From positions 3,647,547 through 3,711,546 of the forward strand of contig NZ_CP123897.1 in the NCBI RefSeq assembly GCF_029910655.1: 64,000 bases of DNA, read 5' to 3'. This document shows, in pieces, positions 1 through 8,437 of this stretch (position 1 is its first letter; every line of letters starts with the position of its first letter). The notes below the pieces were generated by a model that ran no database searches, was not told the origin of the DNA, and was given only the letters and a program-made list of their open reading frames with translations. Made by a program: the position numbers and the translations under genes. This stretch comes from Methylomonas sp. UP202. GTDB lineage: Bacteria > Pseudomonadota > Gammaproteobacteria > Methylococcales > Methylomonadaceae.

Positions 1-2
1 AG

Positions 3-191
3 AGCCAAAGCTTCTGGCGCATGCTGTTACCGATCACCGATCCGGTCGGCAAAAACAAAAAAAACCGCAAGAAGCTGGCCGGTTTGATCGAGCAAAGCAA
101 GGATCTGGTACAGGCGCTGAACGACCAATTTAGCCATACCCAGCAGGAGTATCGGCACGACTTGGACGCCTACGCCTTCGAGGAACGCTAA
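3..191 (+). CDS. C-terminal end of an unrecognised protein (cut by left edge)
   Basis: An open frame enters from the left edge and stops at TAA 189-191, giving 62 residues. The segment is hydrophilic, with a basic patch (KNKKNRKK) followed by a probable helix rich in Gln, Glu and Asp, and it ends in FEER. No catalytic motif or membrane segment is visible. It lies 21 bases upstream of the next plus-strand gene, so the two may be co-transcribed. I do not recognise the family. Confidence 0.55.
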   Translation, partial: SQSFWRMLLPITDPVGKNKKNRKKLAGLIEQSKDLVQALNDQFSHTQQEYRHDLDAYAFEER

Positions 192-212
192 ACCCGCCAC
201 GGTCCCGCCGCC

Positions 213-713
213 ATGGAACTGATCAGATACTATCTCCCGCTGTGCTGGCTCAATGTTTCCGCGCTGGAACTGCCCAGTTCGACACGCTTTTTCAAGTACA
301 ACATTTATTTCTATTTCGGCATGGTGTTTTTCATCAAATTCAACATGTCGGACGACTTGGAAACTGTCTTCGAAGTCCTGATCGAAACCGGGCTGACCTT
401 GGGATTTATCGCGTTAGTCCTGGGTTTGAACGGTACTTTTCGCACTTACGTTCAGGTAGCCAGCGCCATCTTGTTCTGCGAAAACCTGGTAGGCATTTTT
501 CTGGTACCCATCGTATTTTGGGTCACTGTCGCCGAGGACGCGCTGAGCTATTCGGCGTTGGCGGTATTTTTCCTCTGGGATATGCTGATGATCGCCCAAA
601 TCTTTAAGGACGTGTTGCTGATCAACCGGCCGGCGTCGCTAGTGATGTCACTGTTCTATTTTCTGTCCAGTTACGGCGGCGCTTACGGGATTTACAGTCT
701 TATAGCCGGCTGA
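213..713 (+). CDS. Small integral membrane protein, function unknown
   Basis: A 166-residue protein with about four hydrophobic segments: roughly residues 30-45, 58-72, 80-108 and 112-160. A short acidic stretch (MSDDLE) follows the first. It has no cofactor or catalytic motif that I recognise. The ATG at 213 follows the preceding stop by 21 bases but has only a weak ribosome binding site; internal ATGs at residues 37 and 45 are alternatives. It converges on the DUF2066 gene, with 1 base between their stops. Likely an inner-membrane protein. Confidence 0.6.
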   Translation: MELIRYYLPLCWLNVSALELPSSTRFFKYNIYFYFGMVFFIKFNMSDDLETVFEVLIETGLTLGFIALVLGLNGTFRTYVQVASAILFCENLVGIFLVPIVFWVTVAEDALSYSALAVFFLWDMLMIAQIFKDVLLINRPASLVMSLFYFLSSYGGAYGIYSLIAG

Positions 714-714
714 C

Positions 715-1524
715 TCAAGGCTTCACGCCGTAATAATTGGAAAGCACGTCGTAAGCCCCCTGGGCGGCGGCTACCGCCGTCGCTTTCAACGGCTGACAAG
801 GACTGTTCCACTGTTTGATCTTGCCATCGAAATAAAACGCCCACTCGCCCTGCCAGCATTCGCCTTTTTCGACGATGCGCCCCGCCATGACCGATGTCAC
901 TTCATAACGAGCCGAAACCGCCAACAAACCGCGCGAGTCGGCGCTCAACACTTGACTGACCGTGATTCTTTGTTGTTCCTCCAGGTCCAGCATCGGAAAA
1001 ATCATCGGAATGCCTTTGACCTTCGCCGCGAACGCCAGCGCACTCTCCAGCTCCGGCATGGTATCCGCGTTGTAAAACTGACGATTGCCGCCCTGATCGA
1101 CGACTAGCCACACCAACGTTTCCGGGCGGATCTCGCTCCAGATACCGACATGGCTATCGCGCATCACTTGCATCACCTGATCCTCATCGAACTCGATCCG
1201 CGCCAAACGGGCTTCGGTATCCGGTGATTCGTCCGCCGAAATCAGCGAAAACTGGAATTGCTTGACATAGTTTTGCGCACCAGTCAGGGCCTGTTGCACC
1301 GCCGGAATCTTGGAAATGTCTTCGGACACCAGCACGCGGCTCAATACGGCGTACAAGCCTTGCTTGATCACCTGTGTCCTATCCTCGGCGGATTGACCAC
1401 GCGCCACCAACTCGATCTCGTACAAGCCCTTAACCTCGACCGCATCGGCACACGGCGCCGCCAATAAACTCGCTAAAACCATGGCCACCGCGGCCCGTCC
1501 GGCCTTCTTAAATGCTTCGCTCAC
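715..1524 (-). CDS. DUF2066 domain-containing secreted protein
   Basis: The 269-residue protein starts with a signal peptide: a basic N-terminus, a hydrophobic core (AVAMVLASLLAAP) and likely cleavage after CADA. The mature part matches the DUF2066 family, a periplasmic or envelope protein of unknown function often encoded beside purM in gammaproteobacteria. Visible family features are the early VYEIELVARGQSAEDR-like segment (here LYEIELVARGQSAEDR), the ETLVWLVVDQGG segment in the middle and a C-terminal WQGEWAFYFDGKI segment. It is divergent from purM, and about 80 bases between the two starts must hold both promoters. Confidence 0.8.
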   Translation of the reverse strand: MSEAFKKAGRAAVAMVLASLLAAPCADAVEVKGLYEIELVARGQSAEDRTQVIKQGLYAVLSRVLVSEDISKIPAVQQALTGAQNYVKQFQFSLISADESPDTEARLARIEFDEDQVMQVMRDSHVGIWSEIRPETLVWLVVDQGGNRQFYNADTMPELESALAFAAKVKGIPMIFPMLDLEEQQRITVSQVLSADSRGLLAVSARYEVTSVMAGRIVEKGECWQGEWAFYFDGKIKQWNSPCQPLKATAVAAAQGAYDVLSNYYGVKP

Positions 1525-1602
1525 TAGCCCACCCTGACAATGTCACATTTCGAATATAGTACAATATCGGTCGATTCCATCTTAACTTTAAAGAGGCCAA
1601 CC

Positions 1603-2646
1603 TTGAGCGAACAACCCACTGACCGCCTGGATTACAAAAGCGCCGGCGTCGATATCGAAGCCGGAAACGCCTTGGTCGATCGCATCAAACCCATCGCCGC
1701 CAAAACCCGCAACGCCGGCGTGATGGCGGGACTGGGCGGCTTCGGTTCGCTGTTCGAACTGCCGCTGGACCGCTATCAACAGCCGGTGCTGGTTTCCGGC
1801 ACCGACGGCGTCGGCACCAAATTGAAATTGGCGCTGGACACCGGCATTCACGACACGGTCGGCATCGATCTGGTCGCGATGTGCGTCAACGATATTATCG
1901 TGCAAGGCGCCGAACCGCTGTTTTTCCTGGATTATTTCGCGACCGGCAAACTCGACGTCGATACCGCCGCCAGTGTGATCGAAGGCATAGGCCTGGGTTG
2001 CGAACAGGCCGGCGCGGCGCTGGTCGGCGGCGAAACCGCCGAAATGCCCGGCATGTACGCTGACGGCGATTACGATTTAGCCGGCTTCTGCGTCGGCATC
2101 GTCGAAAAGTCCCGCATCATCGACGGTAGCCAAGTCCAAGCCGGCGACAAATTGATCGCGCTGGCCTCGTCCGGCCCACATTCCAACGGCTATTCGCTGA
2201 TCCGCAAAATCGTCGCGCGTAGCGGCTTGACCTGGACCGACACCGTCAACGGCAAACCGCTGGGCGAAACGCTGCTGACGCCGACCCGCATCTACGTCAA
2301 ACCCTTGCTCGAATTACTGAAGTCCGTCCCTGTACATGCGATGGCGCATATTACCGGCGGCGGCATTACCGAAAACCTGCCTAGAGTTTTGCCGAACGGT
2401 CTGAATGCCTCAATCGACCTGGCTAGCTGGCATTTCCCGGCGATTTTTCAATGGTTACAACAACAGGGTAATGTGGCGCGAGACGATATGCTGGTCACCT
2501 TCAACTGCGGCGTCGGCATGATCGTTTGCGTGGCGGCGGCCGACGAAGCCGCAACCTTAGAAATTCTCGGCCGGCAAGGCGAAACCGCGTTTACGATCGG
2601 TGAAATCGTCGCCGGCGACGGCAAGCCCAGCGTCGTTTACCGTTAA
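1603..2646 (+). CDS. purM: Phosphoribosylformylglycinamidine cyclo-ligase (AIR synthetase)
   Basis: PurM converts formylglycinamidine ribonucleotide to aminoimidazole ribonucleotide with ATP in purine synthesis. The family signature [20 protein letters not shown] is at the N-terminus. It is followed by the Gly-rich [12 protein letters not shown] loop, [23 protein letters not shown] and the C-terminal [17 protein letters not shown] chose the TTG at 1603, preceded by AAAGAGG at 1590-1596, because it gives 347 residues, the usual size. An in-frame ATG at 1540 would add 21 residues absent from homologues. No purN follows; the next gene is convergent. Confidence 0.95.
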   Translation: MSEQPTDRLDYKSAGVDIEAGNALVDRIKPIAAKTRNAGVMAGLGGFGSLFELPLDRYQQPVLVSGTDGVGTKLKLALDTGIHDTVGIDLVAMCVNDIIVQGAEPLFFLDYFATGKLDVDTAASVIEGIGLGCEQAGAALVGGETAEMPGMYADGDYDLAGFCVGIVEKSRIIDGSQVQAGDKLIALASSGPHSNGYSLIRKIVARSGLTWTDTVNGKPLGETLLTPTRIYVKPLLELLKSVPVHAMAHITGGGITENLPRVLPNGLNASIDLASWHFPAIFQWLQQQGNVARDDMLVTFNCGVGMIVCVAAADEAATLEILGRQGETAFTIGEIVAGDGKPSVVYR

Positions 2647-2653
2647 CCTCGCT

Positions 2654-2682
2654 ATCGGCCGGCGCGCTTATCACCGGCCGAT
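2654..2682. terminator. Hairpin between convergent purM and amrS
   Basis: Perfect 9-bp inverted repeat ATCGGCCGG / CCGGCCGAT with an 11-base loop. It fills the space between the purM stop and the amrS stop and is followed on the plus strand by TTAAA. It could act as a weak bidirectional terminator, but no long T run is present. Confidence 0.5.
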
Positions 2683-3765
2683 TTAAATGCTAACCCCGAT
2701 CCGTTTCGCGCCCCAATCGCCGGGCGCCGCTTCGAACAAACCGGCGCAAGCAGTGCCGCAGAATCGGCAGCCTCCGGCTGCATTCAGATTCCAATCCGAC
2801 AACACATACCAGTCCCGGCCTATCAGCATTTCGCCGCACTGGTGGCAGTACGTGCTTTCGGCGGCCTTATCGTGCACGTTGCCGACATAGGCGTAGCGCA
2901 CGCCGTTCTTGATCGCAATCTCCCTGGCTCGCAACAAGGTGGATAGCGGCGTACGCGGCTTGTCGGTCATTTTCCAATCGGGATGGAAGGCGGTGAAATG
3001 CATCGGCACCTCCGGCCCCAAATGTTCGACCACCCATTGGGTCATCGACTCCAACTCGGTGTCCGCGTCGTTCTCGCCGGGAATCAGCAAGGTCGTCAAT
3101 TCCAGCCAAACCTGGGTTTCGTGCTGCAAATACAACAAGGTATCCAAGACTGCTTGCAAATGACCGCCGGTGACTTTGTGGTAGAACCTTTCGCTGAAGG
3201 CTTTCAGGTCAACATTAGCGGCATCCATGTATCGGTAAAACTCAACGCGCGGCTCCGGGCATACATAGCCCGCCGTTACCGCGACCGATTTCAAACCGAG
3301 GTCGCGGCAAGCTTGCGCGGTATCGATCGCGTACTCGTGGAAAATCACCGGGTCGTTATAGGTGTAAGCCACGCTCCGGCAGCCATGGGCCAAAGCAGCG
3401 TTGGCTATAGCCTCCGGCGCGGCGCGGCGCGTCAAGGTATCCATCTCACGGGATTTACTGATGTCCCAATTCTGACAAAACTTGCAAGCCAGATTGCAAC
3501 CGGCGGTACCGAACGACAGTACCGGCGAGCCCGGCAAAAAGTGATTCAGCGGTTTTTTTTCGATGGGATCAACCGCGAAGCCGCTGGAGCGGCCGTAGCT
3601 GGTCATCACGATGCGGCTATCCAGATTTTGCCGCACAAAGCACAAGCCACGCTGGCTTTCATGCAATTTGCAAAAACGCGGGCATAGATCGCACTGGACG
3701 CGACCGTCGTCGAGCGCGTGCCAATAGCGGGTGGCGACGGTATCGCCGCCGAGGAATGTCGTCAT
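2683..3765 (-). CDS. amrS: AmmeMemoRadiSam system radical SAM enzyme
   Basis: A 360-residue radical S-adenosylmethionine protein. The iron-sulphur triad is Cys90, Cys94 and Cys97 (CNLACKFCQNW). Additional Cys clusters lie at the N-terminus (C25, C28, C32) and in a C-terminal zinc-ribbon-like region (YCHQCGE and CRFCGTAC). This layout is typical of the AmrS family, a relative of pyruvate formate-lyase activating enzymes. It is divergent from amrB and amrA, completing the AmmeMemoRadiSam trio. The chemistry of the trio is not settled; proposals involve modification of an aromatic or protein substrate. Confidence 0.9.
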   Translation of the reverse strand: MTTFLGGDTVATRYWHALDDGRVQCDLCPRFCKLHESQRGLCFVRQNLDSRIVMTSYGRSSGFAVDPIEKKPLNHFLPGSPVLSFGTAGCNLACKFCQNWDISKSREMDTLTRRAAPEAIANAALAHGCRSVAYTYNDPVIFHEYAIDTAQACRDLGLKSVAVTAGYVCPEPRVEFYRYMDAANVDLKAFSERFYHKVTGGHLQAVLDTLLYLQHETQVWLELTTLLIPGENDADTELESMTQWVVEHLGPEVPMHFTAFHPDWKMTDKPRTPLSTLLRAREIAIKNGVRYAYVGNVHDKAAESTYCHQCGEMLIGRDWYVLSDWNLNAAGGCRFCGTACAGLFEAAPGDWGAKRIGVSI

Positions 3766-3905
3766 CGCCGTTCTCCTTGAACCCTAATCGAAAACCACTG
3801 TCGGTAGCAGGCTATACTGAGTATCGCAAGCCTGAAACACGGCTCAATCCGCTTCGGCGCCTTGCCCCGTCTGATCGTATCAATAACAGTTACAAGGATC
3901 AGCCC

Positions 3906-4685
3906 ATGAACAGAAAACCCGCGGTGGCCGGCCGCTTTTACCCGGCCGATCCCCTACAATTGCGCGACGCGGTGGACAACTATCTGCGCGCGGCCGTTCC
4001 AAGCGGCAATGTACCCAAGGCCATCATCGTCCCTCATGCCGGTTACATCTATTCCGCTCCGGTCGCCGCCACCGCTTACGCGCGCTTGGCACCCGCCGCC
4101 GAGCGGGTCCGCAGGGTCGTGTTGATCGGCCCGTCGCACCAAGTCGCTTTTCGCGGTTTGGCGGTCAGTCGCGCTCACGCCTATAGTACACCGCTGGGCG
4201 ATGTCGAAGTCGATCGCGATGCGATAGCCCAATTACTGCAATTGCCGTTCGTGGAGTACGTCGAACAGGCCCATACCCTCGAACACAGCCTGGAAGTGCA
4301 TCTACCCTTTTTGCAAGAAGTGTTTCGCGACTTCAAGCTGATTCCGATCGTCGCCGGCGAAGCCGAACCCGCCCAGGTCGCCAGCCTGCTTGAATTACTC
4401 TGGGGTGGCGACGAAACCTTGTTGGTGATCAGTTCCGACCTCAGCCATTATCACGACTACGCGACCGCGCAACGCCTTGACCGCGACACAAGCCGCCTGA
4501 TCGAAGCGCTACGCTACGAGGAAATCGTCGGCGATGCCGCTTGCGGCCGGGTCGGCGTCAACGGCTTGCTGAAACTCCTGCGCGACACGGGACGGTCGAT
4601 CAAGACCATCGATTTACGAAATTCCGGCGATACCGCCGGCGACAAAGCCAGAGTCGTGGGTTACGGTGCCTATGTCGTTGAATGA
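3906..4685 (+). CDS. amrB: AmmeMemoRadiSam system protein B (MEMO1 family)
   Basis: A 259-residue MEMO-family protein, related in fold to extradiol dioxygenases. Conserved segments are RPAVAGRFYP-like (here KPAVAGRFYPAD), VPHAGYIYSAPVAA, IGPSHQVAFRG, EHSLEVHLPFL and SSDLSHYHDY, which carry the putative metal-binding histidines. I prefer the ATG at 3906, which follows AAGGATC at suitable spacing and matches family starts. The longer frame from 3756 overlaps the divergent amrS start. amrA begins inside its last codons. Confidence 0.9.
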   Translation: MNRKPAVAGRFYPADPLQLRDAVDNYLRAAVPSGNVPKAIIVPHAGYIYSAPVAATAYARLAPAAERVRRVVLIGPSHQVAFRGLAVSRAHAYSTPLGDVEVDRDAIAQLLQLPFVEYVEQAHTLEHSLEVHLPFLQEVFRDFKLIPIVAGEAEPAQVASLLELLWGGDETLLVISSDLSHYHDYATAQRLDRDTSRLIEALRYEEIVGDAACGRVGVNGLLKLLRDTGRSIKTIDLRNSGDTAGDKARVVGYGAYVVE

Positions 4686-5229
4686 CGTCGAACGCGGCTG
4701 CTTGCTGACCCTGGCGAAAGCATCCATTGCCCACGGCCTCGCGCATGGCCGGCCGTTGCCGGTCAATCTGGCGGATTATCCCGCCAAATTGACCGAGCCG
4801 GCCGCGACTTTCGTGACGCTGGAACTGGACGGTCAACTGCGCGGTTGCATTGGCCGACTGGAAGCCGCGCGGCCGTTGGCCGAGGATGTCGCCGAGAACG
4901 CCTATGCCGCCGCTTTCCGCGATTCGCGTTTTCCACCGGTCACCGCGGCGGAATCGGCGCGACTTAGCCTGTATATTTCGGTATTGAGTCCATCCGAACC
5001 GCTCTATTTCGCATCCGAAACGGACCTGCTCGGCCAACTTCGGCCCGGCATCGACGGTCTGATTCTGAGCGAAGGCGGCAGGCGCGGTACTTTTCTACCC
5101 TCGGTTTGGGAGGATCTGCCGGACCCAGCCGAATTTTTGCGACATCTAAAACGCAAAGCCGGCCTGCCGGCCGATTACTGGTCGAGCACAGTGAAAATCC
5201 AGCGCTATTCCACCGAAATGTTCGGCTGA
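4666..5229 (+). CDS. amrA: AmmeMemoRadiSam system protein A (AMMECR1 domain)
   Basis: A 187-residue protein of the AMMECR1 family. The signature LELDGQLRGCIGRLEA, with its conserved Cys, is followed by AAAFRDSRFPPV and the C-terminal LPSVWEDLPDPAEFL segment. The start is GTG 4666 or ATG 4672; either overlaps amrB by 14-20 bases, indicating translational coupling. Function is inferred only from the recurring AmmeMemoRadiSam set. About 190 bases separate it from zwf. Confidence 0.88.
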   Translation: MPMSLNDVERGCLLTLAKASIAHGLAHGRPLPVNLADYPAKLTEPAATFVTLELDGQLRGCIGRLEAARPLAEDVAENAYAAAFRDSRFPPVTAAESARLSLYISVLSPSEPLYFASETDLLGQLRPGIDGLILSEGGRRGTFLPSVWEDLPDPAEFLRHLKRKAGLPADYWSSTVKIQRYSTEMFG

Positions 5230-5287
5230 AACGCCCCGGCCGACGCCCCGATAAACCCAGAGAAATCGGCACCTCCAGCCGAAAGCC

Positions 5288-5317
5288 TTGTTTGGCGCCG
5301 GCCTGAGCCATTATAAT
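5288..5317 (+). promoter_or_regulatory. Candidate sigma-70 promoter of zwf
   Basis: A TTGTTT box at 5288-5293 and a perfect TATAAT at 5312-5317 are separated by 18 bases. The predicted start near 5324 would leave a leader of about 100 bases before the zwf ATG at 5423. This is sequence inference only. Confidence 0.4.
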
Positions 5318-5422
5318 GGGTGCATTTTCGCCACGATGCGCGGCCGGCTGATTCAGATCGACAAGCCGAGTCGAACGCTGGGTCGGTCGGCGGCCACATT
5401 CTCTTGGTTTTCGGTACCCTCA

Positions 5423-6889
5423 ATGAAAAACAATTCCTATAAACCCTGCGACTTGGTGATCTACGGCGCGCTGGGCGATTTGTCGAAACGCAAATTGCTG
5501 ATCTCGTTATACCGTCTAGAGAAATCCAATCTATTGGAACCCGACACCCGCATCATCGGCGTCGACAGACTGGAAGAAACCAGCGCCGGCTTCGTCGAAA
5601 TTGCCCACAAAAGCCTGGTCGCTTTTTTGCATAACACGATCAACGAAGAAATCTGGCAGCGCTTTTCACAACGCCTGTCGTATCTGAAAATCGACCTGAC
5701 CCAACCCGACCAATACCGCCAATTGAACAATGCGGTCGACGCCGAAAAGCGGGTGATGGTCAATTATTTCGCGGTCGCGCCGTTTCTGTTCAAGAACATC
5801 TGCCAGGGCCTGCATAGTTGCGGCGTGCTGACGCCCGAATCCCGGATGGTGATGGAAAAACCGATAGGCCACGATTTGAAATCTTCCAAGGAAATCAACG
5901 ATGTCGTCGCCGATGTGTTCCACGAGGATCAGGTCTATCGCATCGACCATTACCTGGGCAAGGAGACCGTGCTCAACCTGCTGGCGTTGCGTTTCGCCAA
6001 TTCGATCTTCACGACCAACTGGAATCACAACACGATAGACCACATTCAAATCACGGTCGGCGAAGACATCGGTATCGAAGGCCGCTGGGAATACTTCGAC
6101 AAGACCGGTCAGCTCCGCGACATGCTGCAGAACCATTTACTGCAAATCCTGACCTTCGTGGCGATGGAGCCGCCGGCCGACTTGTCGGCGGAAAGCATAC
6201 ATATGGAAAAGATCAAGGTATTGAAATCGTTGCGGCCGATCACGGTCCGCAATGTCGAGGAAAAAACCGTGCGCGGCCAATACACGGCCGGCTTCATCAA
6301 AGGCTCGGCGGTACCGGGGTATCTCGAGGAAGACGGTGCCAATAAGGAAAGTACCACCGAAAGCTTCGTGGCGATTCGGGTCGACATCGATAACTGGCGT
6401 TGGGCCGGCGTGCCGTTTTACATGCGGACCGGCAAGCGCATGCCCAACAAACGCACCGAAATCGTAGTCAATTTCAAGCAGTTGCCGCACAACATCTTCA
6501 AGGACAGCTTCCGCGAACTACCGGCCAACAAGCTGGTCATCCACTTGCAGCCCAACGAAGGCGTGGACGTGGTGATGCTGAACAAAGTGCCCGGTATCGA
6601 CGGCAACATCAAATTACAGCAAACCAAGCTGGACTTGAGCTTTTCGGAAACCTTCAAGAAGAACAGCATCTTCGGCGGTTACGAAAAGCTGATTCTGGAA
6701 GCCCTGCGCGGCAATCCGACGCTGTTTTTAAGCCGCGAGGAAATCGAACAGGCCTGGACCTGGGTCGACTCGATCCAGGACGCCTGGGCCCATAGCCATA
6801 GCGCGCCGAAATCCTATCCGGCCGGCAGTTGGGGGCCGATCGCTTCGGTCGCGCTGCTGGCCCGCGACGGCCGCGCCTGGGAAGAATAA
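5423..6889 (+). CDS. zwf: Glucose-6-phosphate 1-dehydrogenase
   Basis: Oxidises glucose 6-phosphate to 6-phosphogluconolactone with NAD(P)+, the first step of the oxidative pentose phosphate and Entner-Doudoroff routes. The N-terminal Rossmann motif reads GALGDLSKRKL, and the active-site signature RIDHYLGKETV lies near residue 175. The C-terminal domain has WAGVPFYMRTGKRMP. The ATG at 5423 gives 488 residues, close to the E. coli enzyme; the frame open from 5288 has a non-homologous N-terminal tail. pgl follows 35 bases downstream. Confidence 0.95.
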   Translation: MKNNSYKPCDLVIYGALGDLSKRKLLISLYRLEKSNLLEPDTRIIGVDRLEETSAGFVEIAHKSLVAFLHNTINEEIWQRFSQRLSYLKIDLTQPDQYRQLNNAVDAEKRVMVNYFAVAPFLFKNICQGLHSCGVLTPESRMVMEKPIGHDLKSSKEINDVVADVFHEDQVYRIDHYLGKETVLNLLALRFANSIFTTNWNHNTIDHIQITVGEDIGIEGRWEYFDKTGQLRDMLQNHLLQILTFVAMEPPADLSAESIHMEKIKVLKSLRPITVRNVEEKTVRGQYTAGFIKGSAVPGYLEEDGANKESTTESFVAIRVDIDNWRWAGVPFYMRTGKRMPNKRTEIVVNFKQLPHNIFKDSFRELPANKLVIHLQPNEGVDVVMLNKVPGIDGNIKLQQTKLDLSFSETFKKNSIFGGYEKLILEALRGNPTLFLSREEIEQAWTWVDSIQDAWAHSHSAPKSYPAGSWGPIASVALLARDGRAWEE

Positions 6890-6924
6890 TTACACGCACC
6901 GCACCCATCGAGAGTTTTAAGATC

Positions 6925-7635
6925 ATGGTTAGAGAATTCTTTTTTGAAAACCGCACCCACCTGCTGACCGCGCTGTCGGCCGAATGTCAGGACGTTCTGG
7001 CCGAGGGTATTAGCAAACACGGTCTGGCCACGTTGTTGGTTTCCGGCGGCACGACACCGGCGCCGCTTTACGAAGCCTTGTCCAAAGCCGACATGAACTG
7101 GAAAAAAATCCGGATCGGCCTCGTCGACGAGCGCTGGGTCGACGACCAACACGCCGCCAGCAATGAAGCACTGATTCGCCGCAGCCTGTTAATCAACAAC
7201 GCCAAAAACGTCGAATTCGTCGGTATGAAAAACGCGGCCGCGACCGCCGCCGCCGGCCAAGCCGAAACCGAAACCCGTTATCGCGGCCTGCCCAATCCGT
7301 TCACGCTGGCGATCGTCGGCATGGGCGCGGACGGCCACACCGCGTCGCTGTTTCCCCATGCTGAAGGCCTTGCCGATGCGCTACGCGAGGATAACGACCA
7401 ACTGACGGCGGCGATCACGGCGACAGCCAGCGACATTACCGGTCCCAACACCGAGCGCATGACGCTGACCCGCAATGCCTTACTGAACACCGACCGCATC
7501 ATTATCCTGTTTACCGGCGAGGACAAATTAGCGATCTTCGGCAAGGCTCAACAGAACGGTCCGGTCGAAGACATGCCGATCCGAGCGTTGTTACACCAAG
7601 ATAAGGTGCCAGTGGAGTTGTACTGGGCGCCGTAA
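6925..7635 (+). CDS. pgl: 6-phosphogluconolactonase (DevB type)
   Basis: Hydrolyses 6-phosphogluconolactone to 6-phosphogluconate. The 236-residue protein has the motifs VSGGTTPAPLYEAL, GLVDERWVDDQHAASNE and GMGADGHTASLFPHAEGL, and it ends in the usual PVELYWAP-like segment. The ATG at 6925 was chosen over the upstream frame inside zwf because it matches family starts and follows a GAG-containing leader. It stands between zwf and the edd-eda pair in the metabolic order. Confidence 0.93.
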   Translation: MVREFFFENRTHLLTALSAECQDVLAEGISKHGLATLLVSGGTTPAPLYEALSKADMNWKKIRIGLVDERWVDDQHAASNEALIRRSLLINNAKNVEFVGMKNAAATAAAGQAETETRYRGLPNPFTLAIVGMGADGHTASLFPHAEGLADALREDNDQLTAAITATASDITGPNTERMTLTRNALLNTDRIIILFTGEDKLAIFGKAQQNGPVEDMPIRALLHQDKVPVELYWAP

Positions 7636-7677
7636 CCTGAAAAACTGCAATCCGAGAAACCAGCCAAGGGGCGACCG

Positions 7678-8280
7678 GTGTATAGTAAAAATCTGAAAAG
7701 CGATGCGTTTTTGATTTTGAAGGCCGTCATGACCAAGCCGATTGCCCGGTTCGCTCCCAGTTGGTACGTTAAGCAGACCGCTCTAACCGGTCGCGGTAAA
7801 GACGAAGACTCCAGCGCCGATATCGCCGATTACTTTTTCGCCCGCGTCGCCGACGACCGATTGTCGGGAAAAACCGCCCGCTACGATGTCATTATTTCGC
7901 GCGCGGTATTGGAACACGTCGATCAGCTGGACGCGACGCTTCTGGATATTCGGCAAGCGCTACGCGCCGACGGGGTTTCGCTACGCAAAGTCGACTTAAA
8001 AAGCCATGGGCTGGAGCCCTATCCGCCGTTTGATTTTTTAAGTTGGCCGACTGGGCTGTATCGGATGACGTATTCCCGTAAAGGCTTGCCGAATCGCCGG
8101 CGAGTGGATAAGTGCCAGAGAGCCGCCGGTTTGGCTACCAAAAAACTGCGCCTGGTAGAGGTTCTGGATTTGGAAGCGGTCAACGCGATCAGACCCCACC
8201 TTGCCTCCGAATTTCGCGATTTAGAACCGAGCTTGCTCGGCTGGCAACGTTTTTGGATAGAACCGACCAACAGCGCTTGA
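7678..8280 (+). pseudogene. N-terminally eroded class I SAM methyltransferase
   Basis: The middle and end resemble small-molecule methyltransferases: YDVIISRAVLEHV is the post-II segment, followed by an LRADGVS equivalent of LkpGG, then a Tyr/Pro-rich region and PNRRRVDKCQRAAGL. The Gly-rich SAM-binding motif I expected near residue 50 is missing. The first 60-70 residues do not look like the family, and the glycines after LRADG are altered. A start at 7678 or ATG 7729 is possible. I read it as a decayed gene between pgl and edd; a divergent short enzyme cannot be excluded. Confidence 0.5.
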
Positions 8281-8437
8281 ACCGGAGGCCGTGGCCACCC
8301 GTCGTGCTGACTTCTGTTTAGACCCAGCCATTTCCGCTGCTCGCTCGGTACCAATTCCAAAGCGAAAGCAGTCGGGCCTCATATGCGGCTGACCTTGAGA
8401 TTCCGTTAAACGTTTATTTTCCGACCAGGACACCACG

